Source: Yinghuangia seranimata (GTDB lineage Bacteria > Actinomycetota > Actinomycetes > Streptomycetales > Streptomycetaceae). Taken from it: 64,000 bases of DNA. This document shows positions 52,437 through 62,463 of the stretch, piece after piece. The position numbers and the translations under genes were made by a program. The DNA lies in NCBI RefSeq assembly GCF_029953285.1, contig NZ_JASAOI010000060.1, positions 41,373 to 105,372 on the forward strand, in the 5' to 3' direction. The notes beneath the pieces were generated by a model, which was given only the letters and a program-made list of their open reading frames with translations, was not told the DNA's origin and searched no databases. Numbering within the stretch: position 1 is the first letter of the stretch; each line of letters begins with the position of its first letter.

Positions 52437-54478
52437 CTGCCGCCGCCCTCCTTGCTCTTGTACGTCTTGTACGAGGTGGTGCCCTGCGGACCGGGCGCGG
52501 CGGGGTTGGCGGTGTTGCCGGTGCCTGTGCCGTTGCCGGTGCCGTTGCCGGTGCCGTGGTTGGTGCCGTGGTTGGTGCCCGTGCCGTTGTTGGAGCCTGT
52601 GCCGTTGTTGGAGCCTGTGCCGTTGCTCGTGCCGTTGCCGGTGCCGGTTCCGCCGCCGGGCGCGTCGGAGTCGTTCTCCGGCGCGCGCGGGGTGCGCCGG
52701 TACGGCGTCCCGGCGAGGTGGAGTCCGCGGTTGGCGCGCGAGTCCGGCGGTTCCAGCGGCAGCGGGGCGCGGACCAGCTCGCCGCCCGCGACGCGCGGCA
52801 GGGTCAGCCGGAACTGCGAGCCGCCGCCGGGCTCGCCCCAGGCCTGCAGCCAGCCGCCGTGCAGGTGGGCGTCCTCGAGCGCGATGGACAGGCCGAGCCC
52901 GGTGCCGCCGGTGGTGCGGGCGCGGGCGGGGTCGGCGCGCCAGAAGCGGTTGAAGACCAGGGACGACTCGCCGGGCTTGAGGCCGACACCGTAGTCGCGC
53001 ACGGTGACCGCGACGGCGTCGTCGTTGGCGCCGACGGTGACCACCACGTCGCGTCCCTCGCCGTGCTCGACGGCGTTGACGACCAGGTTGCGCAGCACGC
53101 GGTCGATGCGCCGGGGGTCGACCTCGGCGACGCACGGCCCGTCCGGCGCGCTGATGACGATGCGGCTGCCGCGCCGCTCGGCGATCGGCTCGGCGCCGTC
53201 CACCACGCGCCGGACGATGACGCGCAGGTCGAACGACTCGGCGTCCAGCACGGCCGCGCCCGCGTCGAACCGGCTGATCTCCAGCAGGTCGGACAGCAGT
53301 GCCTCGAACCGGTCCAGCTGGGTCTGCAGCAGCTCGGCCGAGCGGGCGACCGCCGGGTCGAAGCGGTCGCGCGCCTCGTAGATCAGGTCGGCGGCCATCC
53401 GCACGGTGGTCAGCGGGGTGCGCAGCTCGTGCGACACGTCGGAGACGAACCGGCGCTGCATGCGCGACAGGTCCTCGAGCTGCCGGATCTTGTTCTGCAG
53501 GTTGGAGGCCATCTTGTTGAACGACGAGCCCAGTCTGGCGAGGTCGTCCTCGCCGGTCGGCCTCATGCGTTCCTCGAGCCGCCCGGCGGCCAGGCGTTCC
53601 GCGATGCGCGCCGCCATCCGCACCGGTGTGACCACCTGCCGCGTGACCAGTGCGGCGATCGCCACGAGCAGCAGCACGAGGAACACGCCCGCGGTCGCGA
53701 GCGTGCCGCGCACCAGCCCGAGGGTCTTCTCCTCGGGGGTGAGTGGGAAGAAGTAGTACAGCTGGTAGTGGCCCGCGTTGGCGGGCGCGGACAGCTGTTC
53801 GCCGACGACCACGCCGGCCGTGCTGGTGCGGATCGTGCGGCCGTCCGCCCTGGTGGTCTCGCGGATGATCTTGGTGAACTGGTAGGCCGCGCCGCCGCGG
53901 GCGCCGAGCTCGTGGCGCAGGTCCGCGGGCACGCTGAGGTCCGCCAGCACGTTGCCGGACGAGCGCGGCCCCCACCGCGTCTCGCCGCTGCTGGTGTCCG
54001 ACCAGGCGTTGAGCACCGCGACGTCGTACTGGCCCTTGCCGCCGCTCGACAGCTGGTCGACGAGCTTGGTCAGCCACTCCTTCACGTCGAACGTGCCGCC
54101 CGCCACCTGACCCGCGCCGGGAGCGGTCCCGACCACGGTCTGGCGTCCCGCGTCCACGGCGATCGCGGACGCCTGCGTGCGGGCGACCTGGAACCCGCCC
54201 TGTGCCTGCGCGGTCGCCGACGACACCTTCGCGTCGAGCAGGCCGCCCTGCACCTGGCCGACGACGACGATGCCGAGCAGCACCATGACGGTCGCGGACA
54301 GCACGAGCGTCGTGGAGACCACGCGGAACTGGATCGACCGCCGCCAGACCGCGACGACGCGGCGCACGCCGCCGCGCACCCGCCGCAGCGCGAGGGTCCA
54401 CAGCGACCACGCGCTGCGCCGGCCCGGGTGCCGCCCCGCGGACCCCGGGCCCGTGTCGGGACGACGGTCGGTACTCAC
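52433..54478 (-). CDS. mtrB: sensor histidine kinase MtrB
   Basis: A 681-residue histidine kinase. Two membrane helices (about 54-76 and 258-280) flank an extracellular sensor domain; HAMP (280-333), phospho-accepting His350 in FVSDVSHELRTP, and the N, G1 and G2 boxes (NLVVNAVEH, DYGVGL, GGTGLGLSI). An unusual C-terminal tail of Gly, Thr and Asn (about 614-656) precedes KTYKSKEGGGR. Cell-wall and division control with MtrA. 17-base gap after mtrA. Confidence 0.94.
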   Translation of the reverse strand: MSTDRRPDTGPGSAGRHPGRRSAWSLWTLALRRVRGGVRRVVAVWRRSIQFRVVSTTLVLSATVMVLLGIVVVGQVQGGLLDAKVSSATAQAQGGFQVARTQASAIAVDAGRQTVVGTAPGAGQVAGGTFDVKEWLTKLVDQLSSGGKGQYDVAVLNAWSDTSSGETRWGPRSSGNVLADLSVPADLRHELGARGGAAYQFTKIIRETTRADGRTIRTSTAGVVVGEQLSAPANAGHYQLYYFFPLTPEEKTLGLVRGTLATAGVFLVLLLVAIAALVTRQVVTPVRMAARIAERLAAGRLEERMRPTGEDDLARLGSSFNKMASNLQNKIRQLEDLSRMQRRFVSDVSHELRTPLTTVRMAADLIYEARDRFDPAVARSAELLQTQLDRFEALLSDLLEISRFDAGAAVLDAESFDLRVIVRRVVDGAEPIAERRGSRIVISAPDGPCVAEVDPRRIDRVLRNLVVNAVEHGEGRDVVVTVGANDDAVAVTVRDYGVGLKPGESSLVFNRFWRADPARARTTGGTGLGLSIALEDAHLHGGWLQAWGEPGGGSQFRLTLPRVAGGELVRAPLPLEPPDSRANRGLHLAGTPYRRTPRAPENDSDAPGGGTGTGNGTSNGTGSNNGTGSNNGTGTNHGTNHGTGNGTGNGTGTGNTANPAAPGPQGTTSYKTYKSKEGGGR
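52508..52645 (-). repeat. GT/N repeat tract in mtrB 3' end
   Basis: About 46 codons of near-tandem NGT/GTG units (GTGSNNGTGSNNGT). It is in frame and likely expandable. The DNA is G/T-rich on the reading side. Confidence 0.8.
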
Positions 54479-54495
54479 GTCACACAGGTCTCACG

Positions 54496-55182
54496 TCAGG
54501 CGGGTCCGGCCTTGTAGCCCACACCGCGCACGGTCACCACGATCTCCGGGCGCTCGGGGTCGCGCTCGATCTTCGAGCGCAGGCGCTGGACGTGGACGTT
54601 GACCAGGCGCGTGTCGGCCGCGTGCCGGTAGCCCCAGACCTGCTCGAGGAGGACCTCGCGGGTGAACACCTGCCACGGCTTGCGGGCGAGCGCGACCAGC
54701 AGGTCGAACTCGAGCGGGGTCAGCGCGATGTTCCGGCCGTCCCGCTTGACCGAGTGCCCGGCCACGTCGATGACCAGGTCACCGATGACCAGCTGCTCGG
54801 GCGTCGGCTCCTCCGCGCGGCGCAGCCGCGCGCGGACCCGGGCCACGAGCTCCTTGGGCTTGAACGGCTTGATCACGTAGTCGTCCGCGCCGGACTCCAG
54901 CCCGACGACCACGTCGACCGTGTCGCTCTTGGCCGTGAGCATGACGATGGGCACGCCGGACTCGGCGCGGATCTGGCGGCACACGTCGATGCCGTCGCGG
55001 CCCGGCAGCATCAGGTCGAGCAGCACCAGATCCGGTTTCACCTCCCGGAACATCTGCAGCGCTTTGTCGCCGTCCGCTACGAACGACGGCTCGAAGCCTT
55101 CGCCACGCAGCACGATGCCAAGCATCTCGGACAGCGCGGTGTCGTCGTCGACGATGAGGACACGTCCCTTCATAGACATCAT
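54496..55182 (-). CDS. mtrA: response regulator MtrA
   Basis: A 228-residue OmpR/PhoB-type regulator. Phospho-acceptor Asp56 (LVLLDLMLPGRDG), T and K sites (LTAKSD, KPFKPKEL), and a winged helix at about 130-225 (ALTPLEFDLLVALARKPWQVFTREVLLEQVWGY). The sequence is nearly identical to known streptomycete MtrA. ATGs at 55182, 55179 and 55173 are all possible; the first overlaps the mtnA stop. Confidence 0.96.
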   Translation of the reverse strand: MMSMKGRVLIVDDDTALSEMLGIVLRGEGFEPSFVADGDKALQMFREVKPDLVLLDLMLPGRDGIDVCRQIRAESGVPIVMLTAKSDTVDVVVGLESGADDYVIKPFKPKELVARVRARLRRAEEPTPEQLVIGDLVIDVAGHSVKRDGRNIALTPLEFDLLVALARKPWQVFTREVLLEQVWGYRHAADTRLVNVHVQRLRSKIERDPERPEIVVTVRGVGYKAGPA

Positions 55183-56270
55183 CGTCGCATTACCGGATCG
55201 TGACCTGCACTCATCCGAGCAATCACGATCGCGCTGACGGGCGACAAAACGCCCGTTTCCGTGACAATCGCGCTGATCAGATCGGGAGGCGTCACATCGA
55301 AGGCCGGGTTGTAGGCCTCGCTGCCGAGCGGCGCGAGGGGCAAACCGGACAACTCCGTGACCTCTCCGGCATCACGCCGCTCCACCACGATCGCGGCGCC
55401 GTCCGGGGTCTCCCGGTCCACCGTGCTCCACGGCGCGACCACCACGAACGGCACCCCGTGGTGCCGCGCCAGCACCGCCAGTGGATACGTGCCCACCTTG
55501 TTCGCGGTCGCGCCGTCCGCCGCGATCCGGTCCGCGCCCACCACGACCAGGTCCACCTCGCCCGCCGCGAACAGCGAGCCGGCCGCGCTGTCCGGCAGCA
55601 CCGCGTACGGCATGCCGGTGCGCGCCGCCTCGTACGCCGTCAGCCGCGCGCCCTGCAGCAGCGGCCGGGTCTCGTCCACCCACAGCTTTTCGAGCCGCCC
55701 CACGCGATGCAGCGCCCGCACCACGGCCAGCGCCGTGCCCTCGCCGCCCGAGACCAGCGCGCCCGTGTTGCAGTGCGTCAGCACCCGCAGCGGCCGCCCT
55801 TCCGCCAGCCCCTCGGCGAACCGCGCCCCGTGCGCCGCCATGGCCGCGCTCGCCGCCGCGTCCTCCTCGTGCAGCACCCGGGCCTCGCGCAGCGCCGCCA
55901 GAGCGTCGCCCCCGGACGCCTGCCACGCCGCCAGCGCGCGCCGCGCACCCCACGCGAGGTTCACCGCCGTCGGCCGGGCGTGCGCGATGTCCTCAGCGGC
56001 CGCCTTCACGTCGTCACCACGCGCCGCGGCCAGCGCGACGCCATAGGCCCCGACGATGCCGAGCACCGGCGCACCGCGCACCACCAGCCGCCGCACGGCG
56101 TCGACCAGCGTGGGCACGTCACTGCACACCAGCCGCACCTCCTCGGCCGGCAGCCGCGTCTGGTCGAGCAGCACGACCGCCGGGCCGTGTCCGTACGCCG
56201 TCGGCACGTCGTCGATCCAATACGCCGGACGCGGTACCCACTCGTCAGCGGCAGGGGAGGCGTTGTCCAT
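55179..56270 (-). CDS. mtnA: S-methyl-5-thioribose-1-phosphate isomerase
   Basis: A 363-residue isomerase of the methionine salvage pathway. Catalytic residues C167 (THCNTG) and D247 (GADRIAADG) are present, and RGAPVLGIVGAYG is a family segment. The stop codon overlaps the first mtrA ATG (ATGA), suggesting shared transcription. The remaining salvage genes are not in the window. Confidence 0.92.
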   Translation of the reverse strand: MDNASPAADEWVPRPAYWIDDVPTAYGHGPAVVLLDQTRLPAEEVRLVCSDVPTLVDAVRRLVVRGAPVLGIVGAYGVALAAARGDDVKAAAEDIAHARPTAVNLAWGARRALAAWQASGGDALAALREARVLHEEDAAASAAMAAHGARFAEGLAEGRPLRVLTHCNTGALVSGGEGTALAVVRALHRVGRLEKLWVDETRPLLQGARLTAYEAARTGMPYAVLPDSAAGSLFAAGEVDLVVVGADRIAADGATANKVGTYPLAVLARHHGVPFVVVAPWSTVDRETPDGAAIVVERRDAGEVTELSGLPLAPLGSEAYNPAFDVTPPDLISAIVTETGVLSPVSAIVIARMSAGHDPVMRR

Positions 56271-56438
56271 GCCGCCCAGTCTGCCCGCCCCCGCAACCAC
56301 CCGCCCCGCCGCGGTAGGCCCGTGCACGATGCCGCGCACCAACCGGACCGGGAGTCGATCATCGTGCGGGGGCGAAAACGTGCCACGATTGACCGCCACC
56401 CCCCGATCCCTTGGCAGGAACAACGAGGAGCGACTTCG

Positions 56439-57941
56439 ATGACGGACTCTCCGGGCTCGGCCGCACCGGACGCACCGCGGCCCGACGACCCGCCGCGGTC
56501 CGGGCGGTCGCCGGAGGGTGAGCCGGCCGCCAACGGGCAGGAGACGGTCGTGGACGCAGGCACGCCGGGCACCGGCGCGGGAGCGGGCGAGGAGCGGCCC
56601 CAGGAGGCCGCGGGCACGCGGCAGGACGACGGGGCCGGGACGACGGCCGCGGGGCGCGAGGACGACGGCACAGCCCCCGCCGAGCCGGACCGGACGGACG
56701 CGGGCGACAACGGCGCCACGCCGCCCCCAGGGTGGTCCCCCCAGCAACCCCCGGCCGCGCCCGGATGGGGCGCCCCCGGCGGGCAGCAGCAGGCTCCTCC
56801 CGGCTGGTCCCCGCAGCAGCCGCCCTCGGCACCCGGGTGGGGTACGCCGCCGCCTTCCGGCTGGGGCGCGCCCGGCGGCACCCCCGGTTGGGGAGCCCCG
56901 CCGCCCCCACAGACCCCGATGCACGGCTGGGGCGCCCCCGGCGGCCCCGCGTGGGGCGCTCCGCAGGGCTGGCAGGGCCCCTACCTGCCGGCCGCGAAGC
57001 CCGGCATCATCCCGCTGCGCCCGCTCGGCGTCGGCGAGATGCTCGACGGCGCGGTGGCCGCGATGCGCGCGCACTGGAAGGTGATGATCGGCCTGTCGCT
57101 GGTCGTCGCCCTCATCACGCAGGCGATCGTGGTGCCGACGCAGTGGGCGCTGCTGCGCAACGTCGACACCTCGGTCCTCGACGACCCCGACGCCACGACC
57201 CGGCAGATCAACGACGTCATCTGGCCGGTCCTCGGATCGTCGGCGGTGATGCTGATCATCGTGGCGCTCGGCCAGCTCTTCATCACCGGCATCCTCACCC
57301 TGGTCGTCAGCCGCGCCGTCATCGGCAAGAACATGACGCTTGGGCAGGCGTGGGCCGGCACCCGCCCGCTGCTGTGGCGGCTGCTCGGTGTCTCGCTCAT
57401 GACGTTCCTGATCCCGCTCGGCCTGCTGCTGGCCTGCCTGCTGCCCGGCGCGGCGCTGGCCGCCGCCGCCGGCGGCGCGGGCGGCGGGGCGCTGATCACG
57501 CTCGGCGTCATCGGCGGCGCGGGCCTGGCGATCTACGCCTACATCTGCCTGTCGCTGTCCAGCCCCGCGCTGATCCTGGAGAAGGGCACCGTCGGCAAGT
57601 CGCTGCGGCGTTCGCGCAAGCTCGTGACGAACAGCTGGTGGCGGGTCATGGGCATCACGCTGCTGATCGGGGTCCTCACCTTCCTGATCGGCGGGATCGT
57701 GCAGATGCCGTTCGTGTTCGCGACGGGCTTCTCGCTCACCCAGACGGTGCCGGACTCGTTCCTCGAGATGGTCGTCATGGGCGTCGGCCAGGTGCTGTCC
57801 TACGGCCTCACGTTCCCGTTCGGCGCCGCCGCGCTCGTGCTGCTCTACATCGACCAGCGCATGCGGCGCGAGGCACTCGACCTGGAACTCGCCCGCGCGG
57901 CGGGCCTCGTCGCGGACGACGACGCTCCGGCGGCCCCGTGA
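56439..57941 (+). CDS. polytopic membrane protein with Pro/Gly/Trp-rich N-terminus
   Basis: A 500-residue protein. Residues 1-185 are disordered, acidic at first, then with repeats such as PPGWSPQQPP and APGWG. Six or so hydrophobic helices follow from about 215. The conserved core GVGEMLDGAVAAMRAHW resembles the glycerophosphodiester phosphodiesterase membrane-domain group. It starts the five-gene operon with DUF4129, DUF4350, MoxR and DUF58, which is common next to mtrA in streptomycetes. GAGGAG upstream of the ATG. Confidence 0.82.
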   Translation: MTDSPGSAAPDAPRPDDPPRSGRSPEGEPAANGQETVVDAGTPGTGAGAGEERPQEAAGTRQDDGAGTTAAGREDDGTAPAEPDRTDAGDNGATPPPGWSPQQPPAAPGWGAPGGQQQAPPGWSPQQPPSAPGWGTPPPSGWGAPGGTPGWGAPPPPQTPMHGWGAPGGPAWGAPQGWQGPYLPAAKPGIIPLRPLGVGEMLDGAVAAMRAHWKVMIGLSLVVALITQAIVVPTQWALLRNVDTSVLDDPDATTRQINDVIWPVLGSSAVMLIIVALGQLFITGILTLVVSRAVIGKNMTLGQAWAGTRPLLWRLLGVSLMTFLIPLGLLLACLLPGAALAAAAGGAGGGALITLGVIGGAGLAIYAYICLSLSSPALILEKGTVGKSLRRSRKLVTNSWWRVMGITLLIGVLTFLIGGIVQMPFVFATGFSLTQTVPDSFLEMVVMGVGQVLSYGLTFPFGAAALVLLYIDQRMRREALDLELARAAGLVADDDAPAAP

Positions 57942-58660
57942 CCGCAGGCCTGGGGGCGGCCTTCGCGCCGGTGCTCGCGGCGCTTTCGGGCGCCGCGACA
58001 CCGCCGCCCGGGCCGGTGGACATCCCGCGCGACCCCGCCGCGGACCTCGCCCGCGAGGAACTGTCCAAGCCCATCTACCACCAGGACGACCCGTCGCTGA
58101 TCCAGCGCGTCCTGAACTGGCTGATGGACCGCTTCAGCGAACTCCTCGACCGCGCCTCGAACCTGGCGCCCGGCGGCCCGTTCGGGCTGATCGTGCTGGC
58201 GCTGGTCCTGCTGGCCGTCGTCATCGCGGTACGCATGCGCCTCGGCCCGCTGCGGGTCGCCCGCCGCGCCGCCGCCCGGCGCGGCCTGTTCGCCGGCGAA
58301 GGCCCGCGCACCGCCGACGAATACCGCAGGCTCGCCGACGCGCACGCCGCCCGCGGCGACTGGGACGCGGCGGTCCAGGACCGGCTCCGCGCCGTCGTCC
58401 GCGCCCTCGAAGAACGCGCCATCCTCGACGAACGCGCCGGCCGCACCGCCGACGAGGCCGCCGCCGAGGCCGGCATCCACCTCCCGCAGCTCGCCGACCC
58501 GCTGCAAGCCGCCGCCGTGATGTTCGACGACGTCCGCTACGGCGCCCACCCCGCGACCGCCGACATGGACGCCGCACTGCGCGACCTCGACACCCGCTGC
58601 GCCGCGGCCCGCCCCGCCGCCGAACCGGTCGCCGCGGCCCCGGACAGGACCCCCCGGTGA
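57938..58660 (+). CDS. DUF4129 domain protein
   Basis: A 240-residue protein: a hydrophobic N-terminus, a membrane helix at 82-99, and the cytoplasmic DUF4129 domain (about 125-225: YRRLADAHAARGDWDAAVQDRLRAVVRALEERAILD). GTG start overlaps the previous gene by four bases (GTGA). The domain is found with transglutaminase, MoxR and DUF58 genes and may take part in envelope or secreted-protein quality functions. Confidence 0.85.
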   Translation: MTAGLGAAFAPVLAALSGAATPPPGPVDIPRDPAADLAREELSKPIYHQDDPSLIQRVLNWLMDRFSELLDRASNLAPGGPFGLIVLALVLLAVVIAVRMRLGPLRVARRAAARRGLFAGEGPRTADEYRRLADAHAARGDWDAAVQDRLRAVVRALEERAILDERAGRTADEAAAEAGIHLPQLADPLQAAAVMFDDVRYGAHPATADMDAALRDLDTRCAAARPAAEPVAAAPDRTPR

Positions 58661-59895
58661 GCGCGGCAGGCACGGCGGACCCCGAGGCGCCGCAGGAGGG
58701 TTCGGCCACGCCCGGCCCGACGGACACGACCCCGAGCACGACCTCGGTCAGCCCCGACGCCGCCGCGTTGTGGCGGGCCGCCCGCGGCCCGCTGCTGCTG
58801 GCCGTGCTCATCCTCCTCGTCGTCAGCGGCACCGTCCTGCTGACCGGCGGCCGCGACCACGGCGAGCTCGATCCGCGGGCCGTCGACCACGCCGGCTCCC
58901 GGGCGCTCGCCGAACTCCTGCGCGGGCAGGGCGTCGACGTCACCCTGGTGACCGACACCGCCGACCTGACCCCCGCGATCGAGCGCGCGCCCGAGACGAC
59001 CACGCTCTTGGTGCCGTTCCCGAACCGGCTGACCGCCGAACAGCGCGTTGCGGTGGGCGTCTTGCGACCGGGACGCGTCGTCCTCGTCGGCGCCGACCAG
59101 GAGGCCCTCGACACGTTCGAGATCAGCGCCCACGACTTCGGCGACGCCGGCACCGCGGACGTCCAACCACGCTGCGACCTGCCCGAGGCCCTCCGCGCCG
59201 GCGACGCCGACCTCGGCGGCCACGGCTACGCCGCCAACACTTCTGGAACCGTGCGCTGTTACCCCCGGCACGGCGCCCCGTCCCTGGTGATCGTGCCGCG
59301 CGACGGCGGCGACGTCGTCCTGCTCGGCAGCGGCGCGGCACTGCGCAACGACCGGCTCGCCGACCGCGGGAACGCGTCCCTGTCCCTCCAACTCCTCGGC
59401 GCGGAACCGCACCTGCTCTGGTACCTGCCGGAAGGCGCCGACACCGGCGAGCACAAGGGCCTGCTCTCGCTGCTGCCCGACGGCTGGCGCTTCGGGATGC
59501 TCCAACTCGGCTTCGCGCTCGTGCTGTTCGCGCTGTACCGGGCGCGCCGTCTGGGACCGGTCGTCAACGAGCCGCTGCCGGTCGTCGTCCGCGCGACCGA
59601 GACCGCCGAAGGCCGCGCCCGCCTCTACCGCCGCGGAGGCACCGTCGGACGCGCCGCCGAGGAACTCCGCGCGGCGACCCGCGGCCGTATCGCGGCCCGA
59701 CTCGGACTCGGCGACGCGACGCTGCCGCCCGCAGTCCTGACCGACGCGGTCGCGGCACGCACCGGCCGCTCCACCGCCGAGGCCCACGAGCTGCTGTACG
59801 GTGCGAACCCGGACGACGAAGCCGCGCTGGTCGCCCTGGCCGACCGGCTCGACCTGCTGGAAGAAAACGTCAAGACAGGGGTACGACAGCCTTGA
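58657..59895 (+). CDS. DUF4350 domain protein
   Basis: A 412-residue membrane protein: helix at 45-63, an extracellular DUF4350 region (about 70-265: SRALAELLRGQGVDVTLV), and a second helix near 277-295. GTG start overlaps the DUF4129 gene by four bases. The TGA stop at 59893-59895 lies in the TTGA that looks like the end of the adjacent tnpB element, so the original C-terminus may have been a few residues longer or different. Confidence 0.84.
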   Translation: MSAAGTADPEAPQEGSATPGPTDTTPSTTSVSPDAAALWRAARGPLLLAVLILLVVSGTVLLTGGRDHGELDPRAVDHAGSRALAELLRGQGVDVTLVTDTADLTPAIERAPETTTLLVPFPNRLTAEQRVAVGVLRPGRVVLVGADQEALDTFEISAHDFGDAGTADVQPRCDLPEALRAGDADLGGHGYAANTSGTVRCYPRHGAPSLVIVPRDGGDVVLLGSGAALRNDRLADRGNASLSLQLLGAEPHLLWYLPEGADTGEHKGLLSLLPDGWRFGMLQLGFALVLFALYRARRLGPVVNEPLPVVVRATETAEGRARLYRRGGTVGRAAEELRAATRGRIAARLGLGDATLPPAVLTDAVAARTGRSTAEAHELLYGANPDDEAALVALADRLDLLEENVKTGVRQP

Positions 59896-60010
59896 CTGCT
59901 CCCCTCCCTCGTGAGGAAGGGATTTCTGGCTCAGGCCGCCTGGCTGTCCGGCGGACAGCCAGGTCCTATGCCCTCGACACCAGCCGGGTTCAGACCTGCC
60001 CGGATCAGCA
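59892..60010 (-). ncRNA. candidate omega RNA (tnpB guide RNA) region
   Basis: The 3' end of tnpB and the element end, where guide RNAs of this family start. A perfect 12-bp hairpin with a 1-base gap lies at 59939-59963 inside the last codons, followed by a second imperfect hairpin at 59901-59921. The guide would continue into flanking DNA at 59891 and below. Boundaries are estimates. Confidence 0.4.
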
Positions 60011-61127
60011 TCACACGGGCGGAGTTCTTGTCCCGGGGGGACGAGGCTCCGCACGCGGTGCAGACGTAGGTTCGTTCAGAAAGGGGGAGTGCGTGCTTGG
60101 CTCTCGCTCCGCACTGCGCGCAGTCCATCGTGGTGTGCGCGGGGTGCACGAGACGGACGTCCCGCGCGTGCTTGAGGCCCATCTCGACCAGGGCCCGCTT
60201 GGTCGCGCCGATCGCGGCGTCGGCGGCCTTGCGTGCCATGGTGGTCCTGGCGAGGAACTTCGGCCGGAAGTCCTCGACCGCGATCGCGTCGTGGTCGGCC
60301 ACGACGCGCTTGGCCCACTTGCGGGCGGTGTCCTGCCGCTGCCGGGCGACCGTGGCGTGCAGCTTCGCGGCCTGGCGCCGGGCGTGCCGATAGCGCCGCG
60401 AACCCGCCTTGCCCCGTGGCGGTCTGCGGCGCGCCATCATCCGCTGGTACCGGGCCAGCCCGGCGGCGGCCTTGCGCCCGTGCTCGGCGTGCGGCAGGTC
60501 GTAGGCGACGTCGGTGGTGGTCGCGGTCTCGCGCACGCCCCAGTCGACCCCGAGCACCCGGCCCGTGGCGGGCAGCGGCTCGAGCTGCGCGGGGACGACG
60601 AACGACGCGTACCAGTCACCGAGTCCGTCCCGGTAGACCCGGACGGACGACGGCTCGGCCGGCAGACCCCGAGACCAGACCACGGTCACCACGATCCCGC
60701 CCGCCAGACACAGCCGCCCGTCCTTGAGGCGGAAACCGCGCCGGGTGTAGTTCAAGGTCGGCGCGGGCCCGCGCCGCTTCTTCCACCGCGGCATACCTGC
60801 CCGGCGGTGCTGCGGCAGCCGGTCCCGGATGTCCTTGACCGCCTTGGCGCGGGACCTGCCGAAGTCCCTGACGGTCTGCTGCTGCGGGACCGAACCGCCC
60901 TCACGCAGCCACGGCGTCACCCGCCGCGCGTCGGTCAGCATTCGGTCGAGCGCGGCCGGGCCCACCTTCTCTCCGTCCGCGTGGGCCTTCTTCGACCGGG
61001 CGACGCATTCATTCCAGATCCACCGGCACCGCGACCGCTCATCCAGCAGTGCCGCCCGCGCGGTCCGCGACAGGCGCAAGCGGTAGGTGTACCGGGCATG
61101 CCCGGCGTCCTCGTTCTCGCGCGCCAT
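59931..61127 (-). CDS. tnpB: RNA-guided endonuclease TnpB
   Basis: A 398-residue TnpB with a complete RuvC site: Asp195 (VLGVDWGVRE), Glu285 (AVEDFRP) and Asp366 (RDKNSA). The zinc finger cysteines C336, C339, C356 and C359 are intact. The N-terminal WED/REC-like region is conserved, including a helix with WIWNECVARSK. TnpB proteins cut DNA under guidance of an RNA from the element's end and favour retention of the element. The gene is intact and may be active. ATG 61127 follows AGGTGACG. Confidence 0.88.
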   Translation of the reverse strand: MARENEDAGHARYTYRLRLSRTARAALLDERSRCRWIWNECVARSKKAHADGEKVGPAALDRMLTDARRVTPWLREGGSVPQQQTVRDFGRSRAKAVKDIRDRLPQHRRAGMPRWKKRRGPAPTLNYTRRGFRLKDGRLCLAGGIVVTVVWSRGLPAEPSSVRVYRDGLGDWYASFVVPAQLEPLPATGRVLGVDWGVRETATTTDVAYDLPHAEHGRKAAAGLARYQRMMARRRPPRGKAGSRRYRHARRQAAKLHATVARQRQDTARKWAKRVVADHDAIAVEDFRPKFLARTTMARKAADAAIGATKRALVEMGLKHARDVRLVHPAHTTMDCAQCGARAKHALPLSERTYVCTACGASSPRDKNSARVMLIRAGLNPAGVEGIGPGCPPDSQAA

Positions 61128-61285
61128 CGTCACCTGCGCGACCCTAGCCGCGCCCACCGACACTCCCGCCCAGGCACATGGTCGGCAGCGCGCCACCTTG
61201 CGACGGTCCGGCTGTCCCTGCCCCGCTACGCGGGCGACCAAATTCCTCCCTGGCCTGAAGACCGGGGCATCCTTCGGAGGTCTAG

Positions 61286-62344
<1,059 letters not shown>

Positions 62345-62463
62345 GCGCACACGACGTCGCCCCAGCCCCACGACAGACCTGACCGCACGACCCGTACGAA
62401 CGGCACCACCGACACGACCGGCACCACCCGCACCCCGCCCGACGAGAGGACGGACGCACGGCG

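Larger units (their letters stand above)
59892..61275 (-). mobile_element. IS200/IS605-family element carrying only tnpB (IS1341-like)
   Basis: The tnpB gene lies opposite to, and between, two genes of an otherwise same-strand operon. On the minus strand the downstream side has an imperfect hairpin (59901-59921) and then TCAA (59892-59895 complement), like the right-end cleavage site of IS608-type elements. On the upstream side an imperfect hairpin is seen at 61248-61267. The right boundary (61275) is approximate. There is no tnpA, so mobility would require a transposase in trans. No target duplication is expected in this family. Confidence 0.72.
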
